Source of the DNA: Nereocystis luetkeana
Taxonomy: Eukaryota > Sar > Phaeophyceae > Laminariales > Laminariaceae
Direction of reading: 5' to 3'
DNA length: 64,000 nt
Assembly (NCBI GenBank): GCA_031213475.1
Contig: JARUPZ010000019.1
Coordinates: 7,614,870 to 7,678,869, forward strand
The translations under genes and the position numbers were made by a program. A model generated the notes under the pieces. It did no database searches. It was not told the DNA's origin and saw only the letters and a program-made list of their open reading frames with translations. Below, one piece after another: positions 11,280-23,205 of the stretch; positions within the stretch are counted from its first letter, which is position 1; every line of letters starts with the position of its first letter.

Positions 11280-12790
11280 AGACCGGAAGCCAAACTGGCA
11301 TCACCATGGAGAGCTACGGGGACAACAGCGTGCGGAGGTGAGGCAGGGAGGGAGGCAGGCAGGGACGGAGGGAGAGGCGCGAAACGGCCTGGAAATAAGC
11401 GTAGCACCGAGTGTGTGCGAAAAGAGCCCGAAAAAATGTGGGGGCGGTTCGGCGTTTTTGCGAATCAAAAGTCGAAAGTCTAACAGGGAGCGCGCGCAGG
11501 CAGCATATCGTCGTCTGTATCATGCGGTGTGTGTGCCTCGCGTGTTTGTGCTGGGACCTGTTTCATTGTTGTGTCGCTGAGGTATTCGTATCGCCAATAA
11601 ATACCTCTCGCGCAGCTTGGTTGGAGTATATAGCCCGGCAGGTCTAGATAGACAAGCGCTTGACAGAACTGCTGCTGTGTCCACGATTGCGGCGCTTTAT
11701 CGTCCACTTTTTTTGTCCTCTTGATGACTACCAGTATGTTATGGCCTATGCAGCGACGTGCATGATATGATGATGGTGTCCGGCGGCGTGGATGGTGGTA
11801 CGCTGGCGGTGTGGTCTCTTATTGTTTTTTGCGAGCAAGTTTTCAAGCGCTCACAGCACCGCCACCAAGCAACCACAGCAGCAATGCAGCGGTGCATGCT
11901 ATTCGGCGGTGGTTGTACAGCAAGCAGCCAGCAGCAGTAATATTAATAGTATGTACGATAGCCGCATGGGGGAACAACTTATTACTCTGTACTATGCCTG
12001 GCTGGCGCATTTTGTTCCCAATGCGATGTCAAGTATACGAAGTACAGAGAGAGACAATGAAATAATACGCGAGACCCCAAGGACTATCATCCTGCTACAC
12101 GAATTATTTTACCATCGATCATATGCGACAGAAGTCCGATCGCATGATGATAATATTACAACAGCGTAACTCGCACACCCAGTGGTAGTATAAATGAACG
12201 CGTGTATGCGTTCTTTCTATGCACCCGACTACATCATCATCAGTACCTGGTATATCAGTAACCCAGTGTGTCGATCAGTCCTGATTCCTTGCTCGCTCTG
12301 TGGTCACAGATTGTGAGACAGAGAAGGAAAACAAAACGAAAATGATCGCGAAGGAATGAGCAAAGCAAGTGAACAAATGCCAACGCACGGGGTATTGAAA
12401 AAATACATGAGTAAACAGTGTAAATAGGGGTGCACAACACACAGAAGACAGACCAGGAAACGAAAATAAAAGACAAAAAAAAATAAAACAAAAATACTTA
12501 TGAAATTAAGACAGAACACATAAAAATGCCGCAACGAGATCAGGCCATTTCTATGTACTATTAATAGTGCGAGTATTCGTAGAAGAAAAACGTACTTGCT
12601 CAAGAGGAATACATAACTTTTGCACGGACGAAGCAACACGAAGGAGAGGAAGATACCGGCATAAGGACGGCGGGGAGGGGAAGGGAGCAAAGAGAGAATC
12701 AAGGACAAAAACAAGAAATAAATGAGAAAAGAGAAAACCGTACCCAAGGCGTTGATATACGCGTGAACCACTGCTGTCATTATGGTTATT
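11280..12790. other. No gene recognised
   Basis: Several short frames overlap (for example 11792-12169) but none has a recognisable domain. TATTAATA near 11941 and 12560 and TACCTGGTA near 12243 are the only structured items. Confidence 0.4.
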
Positions 12791-12791
12791 A

Positions 12792-12899
12792 CAATGCTTG
12801 CCATCCGACAATGTGCAGGCAGCATGATGAGCTTTAACGTTGATCAACCCAAAACATTCCTGAAAGAAGAAATCCCCGGAAACAAAGGAAACCTACCTT
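12792..12899 (+). repeat. Family R3 copy
   Basis: Begins CTTGCCATCCGACAATGTGC, passes through GAGCTTTAACGTTGATCA and the small palindrome TTCCTGAAAGAA, and ends GGAAACAAAGGAAACC. About ten related copies are in the window. An ATTATGGTTATTAC run sits just upstream. Confidence 0.8.
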
Positions 12900-12994
12900 A
12901 TATACATTCCGCTATTGATATGAGAAAGGTATCTATGCACCTGTGTAACATGTACCTGGTATACTTTACCCAAGAGCATCCAAAGTACATTCGA

Positions 12995-13027
12995 CTGCTT
13001 TGTCCCCACAATGGGAGTGCGGTCTAG
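12995..13027. repeat. MITE-2 right-half fragment
   Basis: GCTTTGTCCCCACAATGGGA followed by GTGCGGTCTA matches only the right arm of MITE-2; the left arm is absent. Confidence 0.6.
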
Positions 13028-13359
13028 GTACACGGTTCTGTGGGCCTTCGATTCCTGATTCCAACGAACCCACGAACCCGCAGACAGGTGGGAATGACGA
13101 AATAGCGGTGGATTGTCAGCGAATGACACGCAGCGTACAGTAGTATTGCCTCGACGCCTCGACGAGAGCGGCTATATTGCGCTGAGTTACTCGCTACGTT
13201 ATGTTCCCCACCTCCGTCTCTATCGAGCTCAGCAAATAAACACACCACAAAAATACACACAACTTTTTTACCCGTCTACGCACTGTATGAAAACACCTGA
13301 TTTGAACTGCCGTGTATTACATGTCATGAAAATTCAGACTTGCGCACAGAACATACCGC

Positions 13360-13950
13360 AGGTACTTCGTTTACTCGCAGTATTCTGCGTTTGTGTACGC
13401 ATTAACACAGCAGTACTGTACTGACCGCGGGCACTCGCAGTATTTCTACTCGAGGTGCAGTACCTCGGATACTTCCGGACTCGCAGTGTTTGGGCGTTCG
13501 ATATAAAATTTTGTGGATACCCCCTGTATATACAGTACGATTATACTTCGAATTTTCCACGGTCCTGCATTGCGGGTATATGGCAAAAGCACTGTCAGTA
13601 TTTCAGGAGTACATACTTAGAGTACTCTCAGTATCCCCAGGTTCAACACTCCTACTACTCTGGATACTCTAGATACTGCTATTAATAGTATTTCGGATGT
13701 TCTATTGTACGGCGGGTACTGCTTGTACTCGGGGTTCTGTGCTGCATACACTCGGTGTACTCGCAGTATTTGGGTACTCGCGGTATTTAGGGCTTCAGTA
13801 CTGCTCAGAGAGAGAAAAGAAGGGCGAAGATAAGAAATGGGATGTGAGTGAAGCATTACATGCATACTCCCAGTATTAGGGTCTTCAGGACAGCTCGTAC
13901 TCCCAGTACTATAAATACTACGGTCATAACCCATACTGGTACCTGGTACC
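13360..13950. repeat. Degenerate GTACTCGCAGTATT minisatellite
   Basis: Loose repetition of TACTCGCAGTATT and related words (for example near 13371, 13434, 13480, 13755 and 13775), interspersed with TATTAATA (13679) and TACCTGGTA (13942). The style matches the more regular TACTCCGAGTA array at 41.5 kb. Confidence 0.6.
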
Positions 13951-13951
13951 A

Positions 13952-14538
13952 TAGGTCATAGCTCCTATGAAGGCGCTATTTGACGAAAGACGTTTTCGGC
14001 GCGAGAAAAAGCCCCTTTCCTCGGGATCCGAACTCAAGCCGTCGACCTTTATATTATTAATAATAGTAGTCACGAAATTTGAAGTCTCTCTACAATCTGA
14101 TATTACTCAACCCATACTCGATATGTGGGTACCGTACGTATCCACATATAGATACGAGTAGGTACAATAAGAGAGAGGTGAACTTTCGACGCGTGATGCG
14201 TATATATCTGGTACTAAAAAAGCACTATCGGTCTGTAAAAGTCTGTTGATATTATCAGATAATACCTGGTAGTCTGCACCTCGTATACAGCAGCAAGTCA
14301 CGAAGGCACCGGAGCATGATACTCAAGTTTACGGCTGGTACTGAAGGTACCCGGAGTATACTCAACATAGCAGAAGAACATCAGTTGGTGTATTAGAATT
14401 TCGCTGCCGAGCGTGCGATGTGCGGCCAATAATCTCTCTACGTCGCAGTCGTGAGTTTCGGAGAAAGGCTCACATTGGTTGACCGCCTTATTTCCTCGCC
14501 CGCGCTTCATGGTGTTGGGGTTGGGGTCGCTGTATTTA
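13952..14538. other. No gene recognised
   Basis: Short AT-rich frames only. A TACCTGGTA is visible near 14266. Confidence 0.4.
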
Positions 14539-14540
14539 TT

Positions 14541-14665
14541 TCTACCCGTCGTCATCGAGCACCCAACATCCGGCACACTCAGTGTCCGCTCTATTAATAG
14601 TTCTTCATCGTACACATACGTACAAGCTCTGTGGTCACACACTACGACACAGAGATAATACATCA
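14541..14665 (-). mobile_element. LINE-A 3' UTR fragment with TATTAATA insert
   Basis: Fragment matching TCTACCCGTCGTCATC..AGCAC..CAGTGTCCG..TCTGTGGTCACA..CTACGACACAGAGATA of the LINE-A 3' region. A TATTAATA motif at 14592-14599 lies where other copies have GCCGATTCTTCC. The AC tail is missing. Confidence 0.65.
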
Positions 14666-14669
14666 AGAC

Positions 14670-15040
14670 GACAAGTCACTCGCGTATATTCGTAATCGAA
14701 ATGTAATTTCGGACCCAGATATATACATTCCCAAATTCGGCGACCCAGAGAAAGTATCAAAAGAAGAAGCGTGGTATTATCAACCGTCTTGGAGTAGCGT
14801 AGCCCCGTGACCCGTGACCCCCACGCTGTATGTATGATACGGTGCTCAAGAGCAGGTGGTGTACAGGTTCTATTTGCAAACCCGCTTTGCAATTAGGGGT
14901 CTTCTTCCCAAGGGAACTCGCCCTACGTGCAAGACTGGTTGGCACAAAACTTCGAGCAGGATGCGGCGGTCTTACTGGTCCAGGCTGTGGCCTTTCGGCC
15001 GCCTGGATATGTTTTTTCAAAAACGCCACCGAAACACGCC
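14670..15040. other. No gene recognised
   Basis: GC-richer than its surroundings with several overlapping frames on both strands, none with a domain. Confidence 0.35.
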
Positions 15041-15240
15041 GCGGAGCCGCGTGACTGCCCCTGCCGACCTCGAGCGCCCCTAAAGGGTTCGGGTTCGGGT
15101 TAGGGTTAGGGCTAGGTCTGGGGTGGGGTTGACCAAGATCGACGTGCAAGGTTAAATTTGACCGCGCACGTCCTGCCGCGCACGTCCTGTACAGACCTTT
15201 GTGCCGACCTGTCCTGCGCATAGCGAAAGCCATTCAAGGG
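15041..15240. repeat. Interstitial telomere-like repeat and flanking tandem
   Basis: GGGTTCGGGTTCGGGTTAGG and GTTAGGGCTAGG at about 15086-15115 are TTAGGG-like units that degrade rightwards. They are followed by a short tandem of CCGCGCACGTCCTG at 15159-15190. Similar telomere-like tracts are at 18.98 and 19.62 kb. Confidence 0.7.
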
Positions 15241-15439
15241 GGGGGGGGGGGTCATGCAGCCTGGGAGGCGTTACATTGACGTTTAGTTGGCGTGTCATTG
15301 TGCTGCGCGCGTGTCGTGGGTCGTACATGACGGCTCGCCCTATATATATGTAGGACGGGGATGAAAACGAGTTTCGTGACGGACGCACGCCTGTAGTCAA
15401 TTTCAATCCCGCACGTCTCGGCACAGACCTACCCAATCC

Positions 15440-15615
15440 CAGCCCTACCCCCTACCGAACTCCAACTCCAACCCTCTCCACACTAGCTCCAACTGGGGGT
15501 CGCAAGGTTGATAGAGGAGGTCGCGCCGCTCCGCTGCTTGTAGTGGGGACGTTCTTCGATTACAGACTCGGAGACCCCGGAAGGCCAGCCTCGAGCAAAC
15601 AGACAGACATACATC
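15440..15615. repeat. Repeat shared with 19.8-20.03 kb
   Basis: CTCCAACTCCAACCCT, GAGGTCGCGCCGCTCCGC and GGAAGGCCAGCCTCGAGCAA have counterparts in the same order near 19865-20030. Together with the telomere-like tracts this suggests a subtelomere-derived repeat family. Confidence 0.55.
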
Positions 15616-15619
15616 CGTC

Positions 15620-16080
15620 ACGAAGTTCGTTGCATCTATCTCCCCGTCCGGCATTGAGGGCGAGTCGTATACATGACCATCACACTATGCACGTTGATGC
15701 ACTCGGCACGTGGAACACGCCCCCTGTCCCCTACCCCAGGGGCCCTGGCTGCTTCTGCGGAGTGTGCACGATGCTGCGTAATCCAACAGCCAAGGTGTAA
15801 TCTATTCGTCTACCAAACGTATCAATAGTCTGGCCGTCATTTATATGTTTTATCCCAAAGGCGTTCCATCTTGTAGACACCCTCAACCCTTACGTTATAC
15901 TTGCGACATACCAAGGGTAATATGCAATGCCAAGCACACATATTCTTGCGTAAAAAAAAATACTAGTGGGACGCCCGAGAGCTTGGGTCAGCAAGCTTTG
16001 ATGAAAATCGACGAACAGTAGTGGGAATGCTATTAATACTATAAATGCTAAACCCTATGCGCCATAAAAAATGAAGGCAC
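15620..16080. other. No gene recognised
   Basis: No interpretable frame. A TATTAATA-type motif lies near 16030 and a 19-G run follows at 16084-16102. Confidence 0.4.
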
Positions 16081-16177
16081 ATACGGGGGGGGGGGGGGGG
16101 GCAGAAGGGACGACAGGGACAACAACTGCTGTCACCCCGGCTTGTCCAGAAAATCGCTGGGGGTACGTATAATCTCC

Positions 16178-16268
16178 TTTTTCAGAACCGCAGTCCCGTT
16201 TTGGAGACAGACCAGTCAAATTAGAAGCAGTTTGTCCCCAAAACGGGGCTGCAGTGCTAAATGGGTTA
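16178..16268. mobile_element. MITE-2 copy
   Basis: Arms AGAACCGCAGTCCCGTTTTG and CCCCAAAACGGGGCTGCAG around the AAATTAGAAG core. The right end is AATGGGTTA. Confidence 0.8.
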
Positions 16269-16439
16269 CGTTGGGAAGGAAAAGTGGTGATATAACATTA
16301 ACACCAGGATGTACCTGATATTTTTTACCGCCATGACCGCAAATATAATGCCCGTTAGGACTGAATCTATGTGGATGTAGTACGTACCTTGTATTAGCGG
16401 CTGGAGCGGTGTAAAAGCTCAACAAATGAGAGCACGCGA

Positions 16440-17200
16440 AACTTGATCACGACTTGATCGACTGTTTTGTCTGCCGGTGTTCGACCTTCAACTCCTTCAA
16501 CAGCCCGCCCGCATTGACGTACTGCTTTCCAGCTCTGTCCACTCTACATGTATACACAAGAGCCTTGAAGCCGTTTTTGATGCGGGACATTTTTTGGAGG
16601 TTTGCGCACAGAGGTTCTTGACTTCAAGTTACGTAGTGTTTGCATCGTAAAGCGAGGACATCGAGCCGATTCTCCTCGGAATAGGCCATAACTGCTCTCG
16701 GAGAAGTACGTACACAGATAAGCTTCCCGCTCCTCGTCCGAGGCAGTTGCAAGAATCCCGAACTATGCTACGCTAGCTCGTTTTCCAGTTTCCTTGCTGC
16801 AAAAAAAAAAGTTGAATCAAACAGAGGCCACATTTTGTTCTACTGCCACTTTTCTGGCTACGAGACGATTGAAAAATGAACTACATAGCCCGGTTCTCGC
16901 TACTGCGACCCTCCGGAAGCGGGAAAAGTGGTCTGGTGACCTCTGCGAGAGTTGTCAGACTCACTTCGAGAAGAGCGGGCTCGATTTCCTCTCTCCACGG
17001 GACTAGAAATAACTTGGAAGGGAAAAAAAAAACTTTCCACGTAGTTACTGCCTCAAAAACAAACTCCCCGCATAAGAAGCGGCCTGAATGGTCTGTATTG
17101 ACCAGGTGGCCCGAGACCCCCCCCCCCCCTCTCCCCCCTGCATATTGTGGGCGAACAAGAAAGCCAGCGGAGACGCCGAATAATGTATGTTATATAGTAA
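16440..17200. other. No gene recognised; 47-codon minus-strand frame noted
   Basis: On the minus strand from about 16590 to 16450 there is a short frame starting MSRIKNGFKALVYTCRVDRA. It has ordinary amino-acid composition and is too short to place in a family. A plus-strand frame at 16876-17220 is also uncharacterised. Neither has an identifiable partner exon. Confidence 0.3.
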
Positions 17201-17202
17201 CA

Positions 17203-17312
17203 TATTACGGTGGGGCATAGTAAATAAGACCAAATATTGTTAACAAAAATTGGGAAATGGATAGGTTTTTGTCTACACGGTAGGTCCTGTTTACTATGGC
17301 CCCCCGTAATAG
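17203..17312 (+). mobile_element. MITE-1 copy 2 (subfamily B)
   Basis: Left TIR TATTACGGTGGGGCATAGTA, right TIR TTTACTATGGCCCCCCGTAA. The AGTAAAT form marks subfamily B. Confidence 0.9.
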
Positions 17313-18690
17313 CAAACCCCACAAGGTGTGGACAAGCTCCCAATTCGGTACCTCTTAACTAAAGGTTGTGCTATATATATACCTGGTATTGTTCAACATC
17401 TCCACAATGTGTTTCTTCATCCACAGGCAGTCAGTGTGTGTGTGGGGGGGCACCACCTGTGAGCTTGACCCCATGTTGCATACCAGGTACCGGGTATGCA
17501 CGTACGGTAGTACTCGTAATAGTGTTGTAGCATATGACAAGATGACACTGAAAGATAGCCGTTCGCGGTAAATCGATCGAAATATTAAGTATTCTGAAAC
17601 GCGACTAGATTGTCGGGCGCAACAATCGGTGTGTGTCTCCGTTTAGTTTTTTCGTTTTCCCCCTACCCCCCCCCCCCCCCCCCCCTCCCCCCCGGGAGAC
17701 GGATGAAGGGGAAAGTGGTGGTGGCGTGATGGCGTTGTTTTTACATAGCGGTTGTCACTTGGTTGGCTGGTGGCTCGGCATTCCGGCAGTTACATGTGGG
17801 CGGTATGTTTTGCAATTTTTGCGGAAATCCGCATCTCATGCGTACGAGTCTGGATGCCGCGCGCTTGTGGCTCCATTTTTTTTTTTTGGTGTTGATCGAG
17901 GCCACGTGGGGTCGTTGGTGTCGTTTGGCCTGTTCGCGTCCCCAAGCACTGACTGCCAGGTACCTTACTGTACAAGGGAAGTGCATGAGGGAGTAGGAGT
18001 TAACGGCTTCGAGCCTCGAATAAGCAAGTGAATCGGGCGTCGGTCTTATTGTGGATGGCAAGAATACCCGCTATGGAAGACAATGTCGATGTGATCAATG
18101 TGACCTATGTGATACATCAAATCACTCTGGTGGTGATTATTTGTAAGGAACGTTTGAGGTGTTGTGAGTAATGAAAAAGTCCCCTACATTTACTAGTAGA
18201 CTGGTGCCTGGTTTGATGGATGGCCTGAGCATGAACGGATGGCATGCTTGCGTTGAAAAATTACGAAGCAACAAGCAACATGTAAGAGATTGTTGTATGT
18301 CCCCACTCCCTCACATGCATGCACTGCCGTGTTGATCCAGCTATCGATAACCGGTACCAGACCAGCACAGCGCTATATACGAACACAGCGTGTTGTTTCT
18401 TGTCTTGTCATGCCTGGTACATTCGTGCGAAGAACTAATCCACCGACAAAAAACAGAAAATGAACATGATTGACTGTTTGTTTGGTGTGACAGCAGCTAC
18501 TGCTATTAATGTTAATAGTTATGTTGATCTCATTGCTGTTGGGAAAAAATCCGTCACCAACATGAAAATAATATGTGTTCATGAACTACATACAGCCCGG
18601 CGGATCCTTTCCTCCGGGCCCCCCGCCCACACCGCCACCGCCTTCTCTCGTTCTAAAACTATCATACTGTAAATCACTTCATTCATGCGT
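17313..18690. other. No gene recognised; C-rich tract
   Basis: A long C run (17666-17684, then more C from 17686) and a GGTGTTGAT region follow. The frame 17633-18031 crosses the C run as poly-Pro and has no domain. TACCAGGTACCGGGTA occurs near 17482. Confidence 0.4.
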
Positions 18691-18777
18691 TTGTTTCATG
18701 CGTACATCAGTGGGTGGGAGCGTGGGTGAGTTGGTGGGTGGATAGATGGTCGGCTGCATGAATTCATGCATTCATGA

Positions 18778-18805
18778 GGTAGGTGGGTGGGTGGGTGGGT
18801 AGGTC
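18778..18805. repeat. (GGGT)n microsatellite
   Basis: GGTAGGTGGGTGGGTGGGTG within a wider GGTG-rich patch from about 18708. Confidence 0.85.
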
Positions 18806-18982
18806 GGTTAGTCGGGGGAGGGACTGGCTTGCGTCGCAAGATTGGCGCTCGCCCGCCGCATTGCTTTGAGAGGAAGACTACGTGGTTTAGACACGAGCGA
18901 CTCTCTCGGAGAAATTTACAGATCGACGCTGTCACCGACCCTTCTGCCAATGCCCACTCGGCGACCTGACCCCACATCATAA

Positions 18983-19000
18983 ACAACCCTAAACCCTACC
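18983..19000. repeat. Interstitial telomere-like CCCTAAA tract
   Basis: AACCCTAAACCCTACCCC; two units of a TTTAGGG/TTAGGG-like repeat read on the opposite strand. Confidence 0.55.
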
Positions 19001-19604
19001 CCAAACTAATCCAGGGTATAGAATAGGCCGCCGGCAGGACCCACAAATACCCGGACCCCACGCGAGTGTATGCACCGATATTGGGGTTTCCATCGAAACG
19101 GCCACATCACAACGGGGAACACTACAGTAAAACTACTACTGGTACGTTTTGTGTGTCACCCGTGATTTTGCCCCACAGGCTCGCGTTTGCAAAAAAAACT
19201 GCGCCCCGATTTTTTTCTTCATGCTGAGATAGCAGCGGTCGGGTTGACGTGTGATGGCCCGTATTGCGCAAGTTGTCTGGTGTGTGGTGGTGTGCGAGAA
19301 GAGCGGTACACTGCAATCGGCGGTCGGCGGCAGGAAGAAACCGTTCAATCCCTGTCGGTTGGCAGGTACCGGCACTAGACCGTGTTCAGAGCCCCGAAAT
19401 CAACATCAACACCCAAAACGTTTAGCGATGATGCTCGAGCACCGGTGCAGCTCTTGTTATTCCAGAGGCAGACGTAGACGGGAGGGCAACAGACTAGACT
19501 TATGCCACAGGCGATACAGGGGATCATCAAGCGGTACCCCCATACGTCCAATACCACGTTGTGCATAGACTCGTCCAACACCTTATTTTTTTTTTTATCT
19601 CCCA

Positions 19605-20035
19605 CGTCGGCTCCAACCCAACCCGACCCCAACCCTGACTCTAACCCTAACCTTGTAACCTCTGAGGGCCTCTAGGTCGGCAGGAATGCTCACGCGCGCG
19701 GCTCCGCCGCGTGTGTAGGTTTCGGTGGAGTCACATGTACAACTGGCTGTTTTAAAAGCACACTCGTCGAACGCGTTTGGGTAATTTTCGGCCTTTGGCA
19801 CGTCGGCCCACACGCAACCCGACCCCGACCCTGACCCATACCTAAACTACTGTACGTGTAACCGCAGCTCCACTACTGTACGTGTAACCGCAGCTCCAAC
19901 CCTTTTGGAGGGGCTTGACATCGGCGGGGGCGGTCGCGCAGCTCCGCCACATGTTTCACTACTCTTGCTGTGATGCCGAGAAAAGAAAAAAAAAACGGGG
20001 CGACCCGAAAGGCCAGCCTCGAGTAAGCACACAGA
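19605..20035. repeat. Telomere-like tract plus repeat shared with 15.4 kb
   Basis: ACCCCAACCCTGACTCTAAC and CCTAACC (19619-19650) are degenerate CCCTAA units. A 24-bp direct duplication (CTACTGTACGTGTAACCGCA) is at 19849-19896. GACCCGAAAGGCCAGCCTCG near 20002 matches 15573-15592. Confidence 0.6.
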
Positions 20036-20104
20036 CAGTACATGCGGTACTGCACTACTGTACAGTAGTAAAAATCACACCAAGGTGGTTGTTGTATTTA
20101 TTAA

Positions 20105-20213
20105 TATTACGGGGGACCATAGTTAATAGGACCTGTGGTATACATAAAAACCTATATATTTAACAATTTCTACTAACAATATTTGGTCCTATTAACTATG
20201 GTCCCCCGTAATA
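20105..20213 (-). mobile_element. MITE-1 copy 3 (subfamily A)
   Basis: ATTACGGGGGACCATAGTTA to AACTATGGTCCCCCGTAATA; the internal segment is in the reverse orientation (ends AACAATATTTGGTCC). Confidence 0.95.
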
Positions 20214-20214
20214 G

Positions 20215-20955
20215 TGTTGGTTTAGGATCTTTCATCAACAGGACAGCACGGAAGCATGTCGAGCTATGCACGTCGCGATTCCACACTACCAACTAAGGGC
20301 TAATATGACGAAAAGGAAGGAAGAAATTAAGGAGAGCCCATGGATATAGATCCCACACGACCTCTATTCTGAAATGGCCCGAAAACCACGTCTCTACGGG
20401 TCCTGTCTCACGTTTTGCCGGTTTCATTGCACGTGTGCAGGACTGTCACCAAACACCGTCTTCCTTGGGAAACCTTTTGAGAGTCGATTAGCAAGTTACA
20501 GTTTCAGGAACTTCCCTTAATTTGGAAACACGCCGAAATTTTACAATTTTCTTTTGAAAAGTTCAAGACTTACGCTTGGGAACCTCCCTCGTTTTCAAGC
20601 ACGGCCGGAAATTCACAAAATGGTTTAAAAGCGTTGAACGGGGGGAAAAAAACCGTTTATTTCCTACCCGCTGCGGCCTTAACAAACGTTTTTGATGTTT
20701 TTTTTAAATATAGTGCAAAAACGATCCCTGACGAAAATTTCCGTGTATTTTTGTCCCGATAAACGTGAGTGGGGTCATTTTGCGTATATATGTTGAATAC
20801 AGGCTGCCTTGTACACGGTGAATGTGTTTATGTTCACAAATACAGGCAGTAGTACCAGGTCGTATGTACGTAAGGTACACGTTATTATTATAGTATTATT
20901 ATAATAGTAGACAACATTCTGTTGGCCGTCTGACAGAGTGCAGCATAAACGAGCT
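20215..20955. other. No gene recognised
   Basis: No frame of note and no repeat I can match elsewhere in the window. Confidence 0.4.
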
Positions 20956-20959
20956 TCAG

Positions 20960-21323
20960 CATTTTTTTTATTTTATTTTTTTTGCTCATCCCATTTATTA
21001 TCTTCGCACATCTTCTTCTCTCTCTCCTTCCAACTCGTAACTCAGATCCGGGGTCACATAGCAGGCTCTTCTCCCCCCTTCCCGCTACGGTACGTGCCTT
21101 CATTTTTATCGCGAGAAGATTTCAGCCTTTTCTTCCCTCGTCGACTCGCATCGAATTGTGCCTACCCACGCTGCAAGGCGCTCTCAACAATTGAATCCTT
21201 TTTATTTTTATTTTTGCAAATAACGTCAAATGTCCGACCCACCTGGGGCTCGAACCCAGGACTCAAAACACATACCTGGTATAGAATTCGAGGTTAACCA
21301 CTTGAACCACCGGGGCGACCGGC
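20960..21323 (-). mobile_element. SINE-1 copy 2, with TACCTGGTA insert in the tRNA-like head
   Basis: Same order of tRNA-like head, body and A-tail as copy 1, minus strand. In the anticodon-arm region other copies read CAAGTAGAATTCGAGG, whereas this one has TACCTGGTA at 21273-21281 followed by TAGAATTCGAGG. Confidence 0.92.
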
Positions 21324-21695
21324 ATCAACATTGGTCATCCTTGAACACCCATCCCAAGGAAGAAGACTTAGTACTAGTAATAGAGGGTATCGGAAAAGGA
21401 AACGAAGATGCACGTATCATGTACCAGGTAATATTCATAACCATGTACCAGGAAATAATATATTGACTGACATTTTATATTTACTACCTGGTACTACTTT
21501 GGGACTGGATGCAGAGGGAAAATTCGTCCAAAACAAAGGCACGATCGCATTGCGAACATAGACCGCACGAAGCAAGGAAGGCTGCTGAGGTGTATATATA
21601 TATGCGGATATATGCGGTGTACCCGACCTAGAAGTTGTACACCGGGCGCCTGTTGTTGTTTTCCGTGTGACTTTTTCTCTATCTCTCAGAGCGCT
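21324..21695. other. No gene recognised; TACCAGGTA cluster
   Basis: TACCAGGTA near 21422, the near-match TACCAGGAA near 21443, and TACCTGGTA near 21485, all within 70 bp. No coding signal. Confidence 0.45.
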
Positions 21696-21697
21696 CT

Positions 21698-21743
21698 TGA
21701 GTGATCAACATTGACGCTCATGCTACACATTGTTGGATGGGAA
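21698..21743 (-). repeat. Family R3 fragment at the edge of the AAT array
   Basis: GAGTGATCAACATTGACGCT and CATGCTACACATTGTTGGAT match the R3 5' end read on the minus strand. The AAT array starts exactly where R3 ends. Confidence 0.75.
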
Positions 21744-21771
21744 TAATAATAGTAATAATAATAATAATAAC

Positions 21772-21821
<50 letters not shown>

Positions 21822-21846
21822 TAACAATAATAATAATAATAATAAC

Positions 21847-21884
<38 letters not shown>

Positions 21885-21894
21885 TAACAATAAC

Positions 21895-21938
<44 letters not shown>

Positions 21939-22087
21939 TGATAATGATGATGATGATGATAATGACAATAATAATGATAATGATAACGATAATGATAATG
22001 AGATAAATAATGATAATGATAATGATAATAATGATAATGATAATGATAATGACAATGACCATGACAATGACAATGACAACGATAATG

Positions 22088-22165
<78 letters not shown>

Positions 22166-22176
22166 TGTTGAGAGCT
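21744..22176. repeat. (AAT)n / (AATGAT)n microsatellite, ~430 bp
   Basis: Mostly AAT units with AAC variants to about 21937, then AATGAT and GACAAT variants to about 22115, then AAT again. It is open in several frames as poly-Asn, poly-Ile or poly-Leu/Ser, purely because the unit lacks stops in those frames. Confidence 0.98.
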
Positions 22177-22329
22177 AAAGAGGGCTGATGAACACTGTCA
22201 CAGTTAGTAGTATGCACTGGCAGTAGCAATCTACTGATTGACATGGGCACTATATTGGCCAGTAGTTTTCATCGTACGCACGCCCAAGAAACCCGCTATA
22301 TAACATACCAGGTACCAGGTACAGCAGTA

Positions 22330-22697
22330 CGGAAATCCACTAAACGTGTTTCGGGGGGAGAGAGTAGAGAGCAGGGACAGCGTACGGCTGCAATCCAATA
22401 TGCTGGTCGAGTGGAAAGGTTTGGGCGTCTCGGGGTAGAGGGCACTAAGTTCACCGACCAGCTGGCTGCTAGTGCAGTGGGGGGGAGGGATGGTGGGTCG
22501 ATGGGAATGAAAGGATCAGTGAAGGAACGCCTACTCCAAATCGTCTCGGTGACTACACAGGTCGCCGTTCGGAGGAGGGTATCGCGATTTAGACTCCAGC
22601 TTAGGGGTCGTCAAGAATCGAGAAGGAGCAGAGGGGGGGGGGGAGATGACAGACCCACACCGATGGCGTGGGGGTGGAGCTTGGATGCGGGTTAGGA
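22330..22697 (+). mobile_element. Element B 3' end, copy 2 (5'-truncated)
   Basis: Encodes the C-terminal block of element B: GRLGVEGTKFTDQLAAS, VKERLLQIVSVTTQVAVRRR and RPTPMAWGWSLDAG, followed by a stop. It is open throughout, unlike the copy at 1-2640, and is joined on the left to sequence containing TACCAGGTACCAGGTA (22303-22319). Confidence 0.75.
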
Positions 22698-22699
22698 TT

Positions 22700-23200
22700 T
22701 AAGAAAATAAGTATCGAGTACATATACTGGTCGATTTTGATGACAGCCTAGTCGCTACTGACTGAATCAGCCAGTGCCTAGCCCTACAAGTTATATCACC
22801 CGTGTGGTAAGATAGCACACCCCCTCGGACTAACTTCAAGATGATTTTCCCGACAACTGGGAAAGCGCAAACGCTTACATACATACTGGTCCGTCTATAT
22901 GGGAATATATCTCGACGAGAGCTTTCCAAGCGGTCACCGGTTTCCGCGAGTTTGTTTTGAGGGAAATCGACTGTCAAATCCATCCCATAGAGTGTGTTTG
23001 TTTTGTCGCGTGTTGTGCGTAGTCGCCGTGAGAGACACAGAGCCTCGACACGCATCATCTTCTCACAATATACACTAGAAGGACATATCCAACACGCACG
23101 CCACAGGATGCCAGCGTATATATACGAGCACTGCTGCGGGTGGGTCCCTGCTATTGGCAACTGAGAGGGAAGTAGACAAACAAGGTAGACAGACCATGTG
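22700..23200. other. No gene recognised
   Basis: A 208-codon minus-strand frame (22699-23325) crosses this stretch but runs straight through the R3 repeat at its start and has no domain, so I treat it as accidental. Confidence 0.4.
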
Positions 23201-23205
23201 CATAG

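Noticed and set aside
11006..11407. Poly-Leu/poly-Cys frames over the CAG repeat
   Set aside because: Trinucleotide-repeat translation, with no domain on either side.
21701..22250. Poly-Asn, poly-Ile and Leu/Ser frames up to 175 codons
   Set aside because: Direct product of the AAT/GAT array; every frame without a stop is open.
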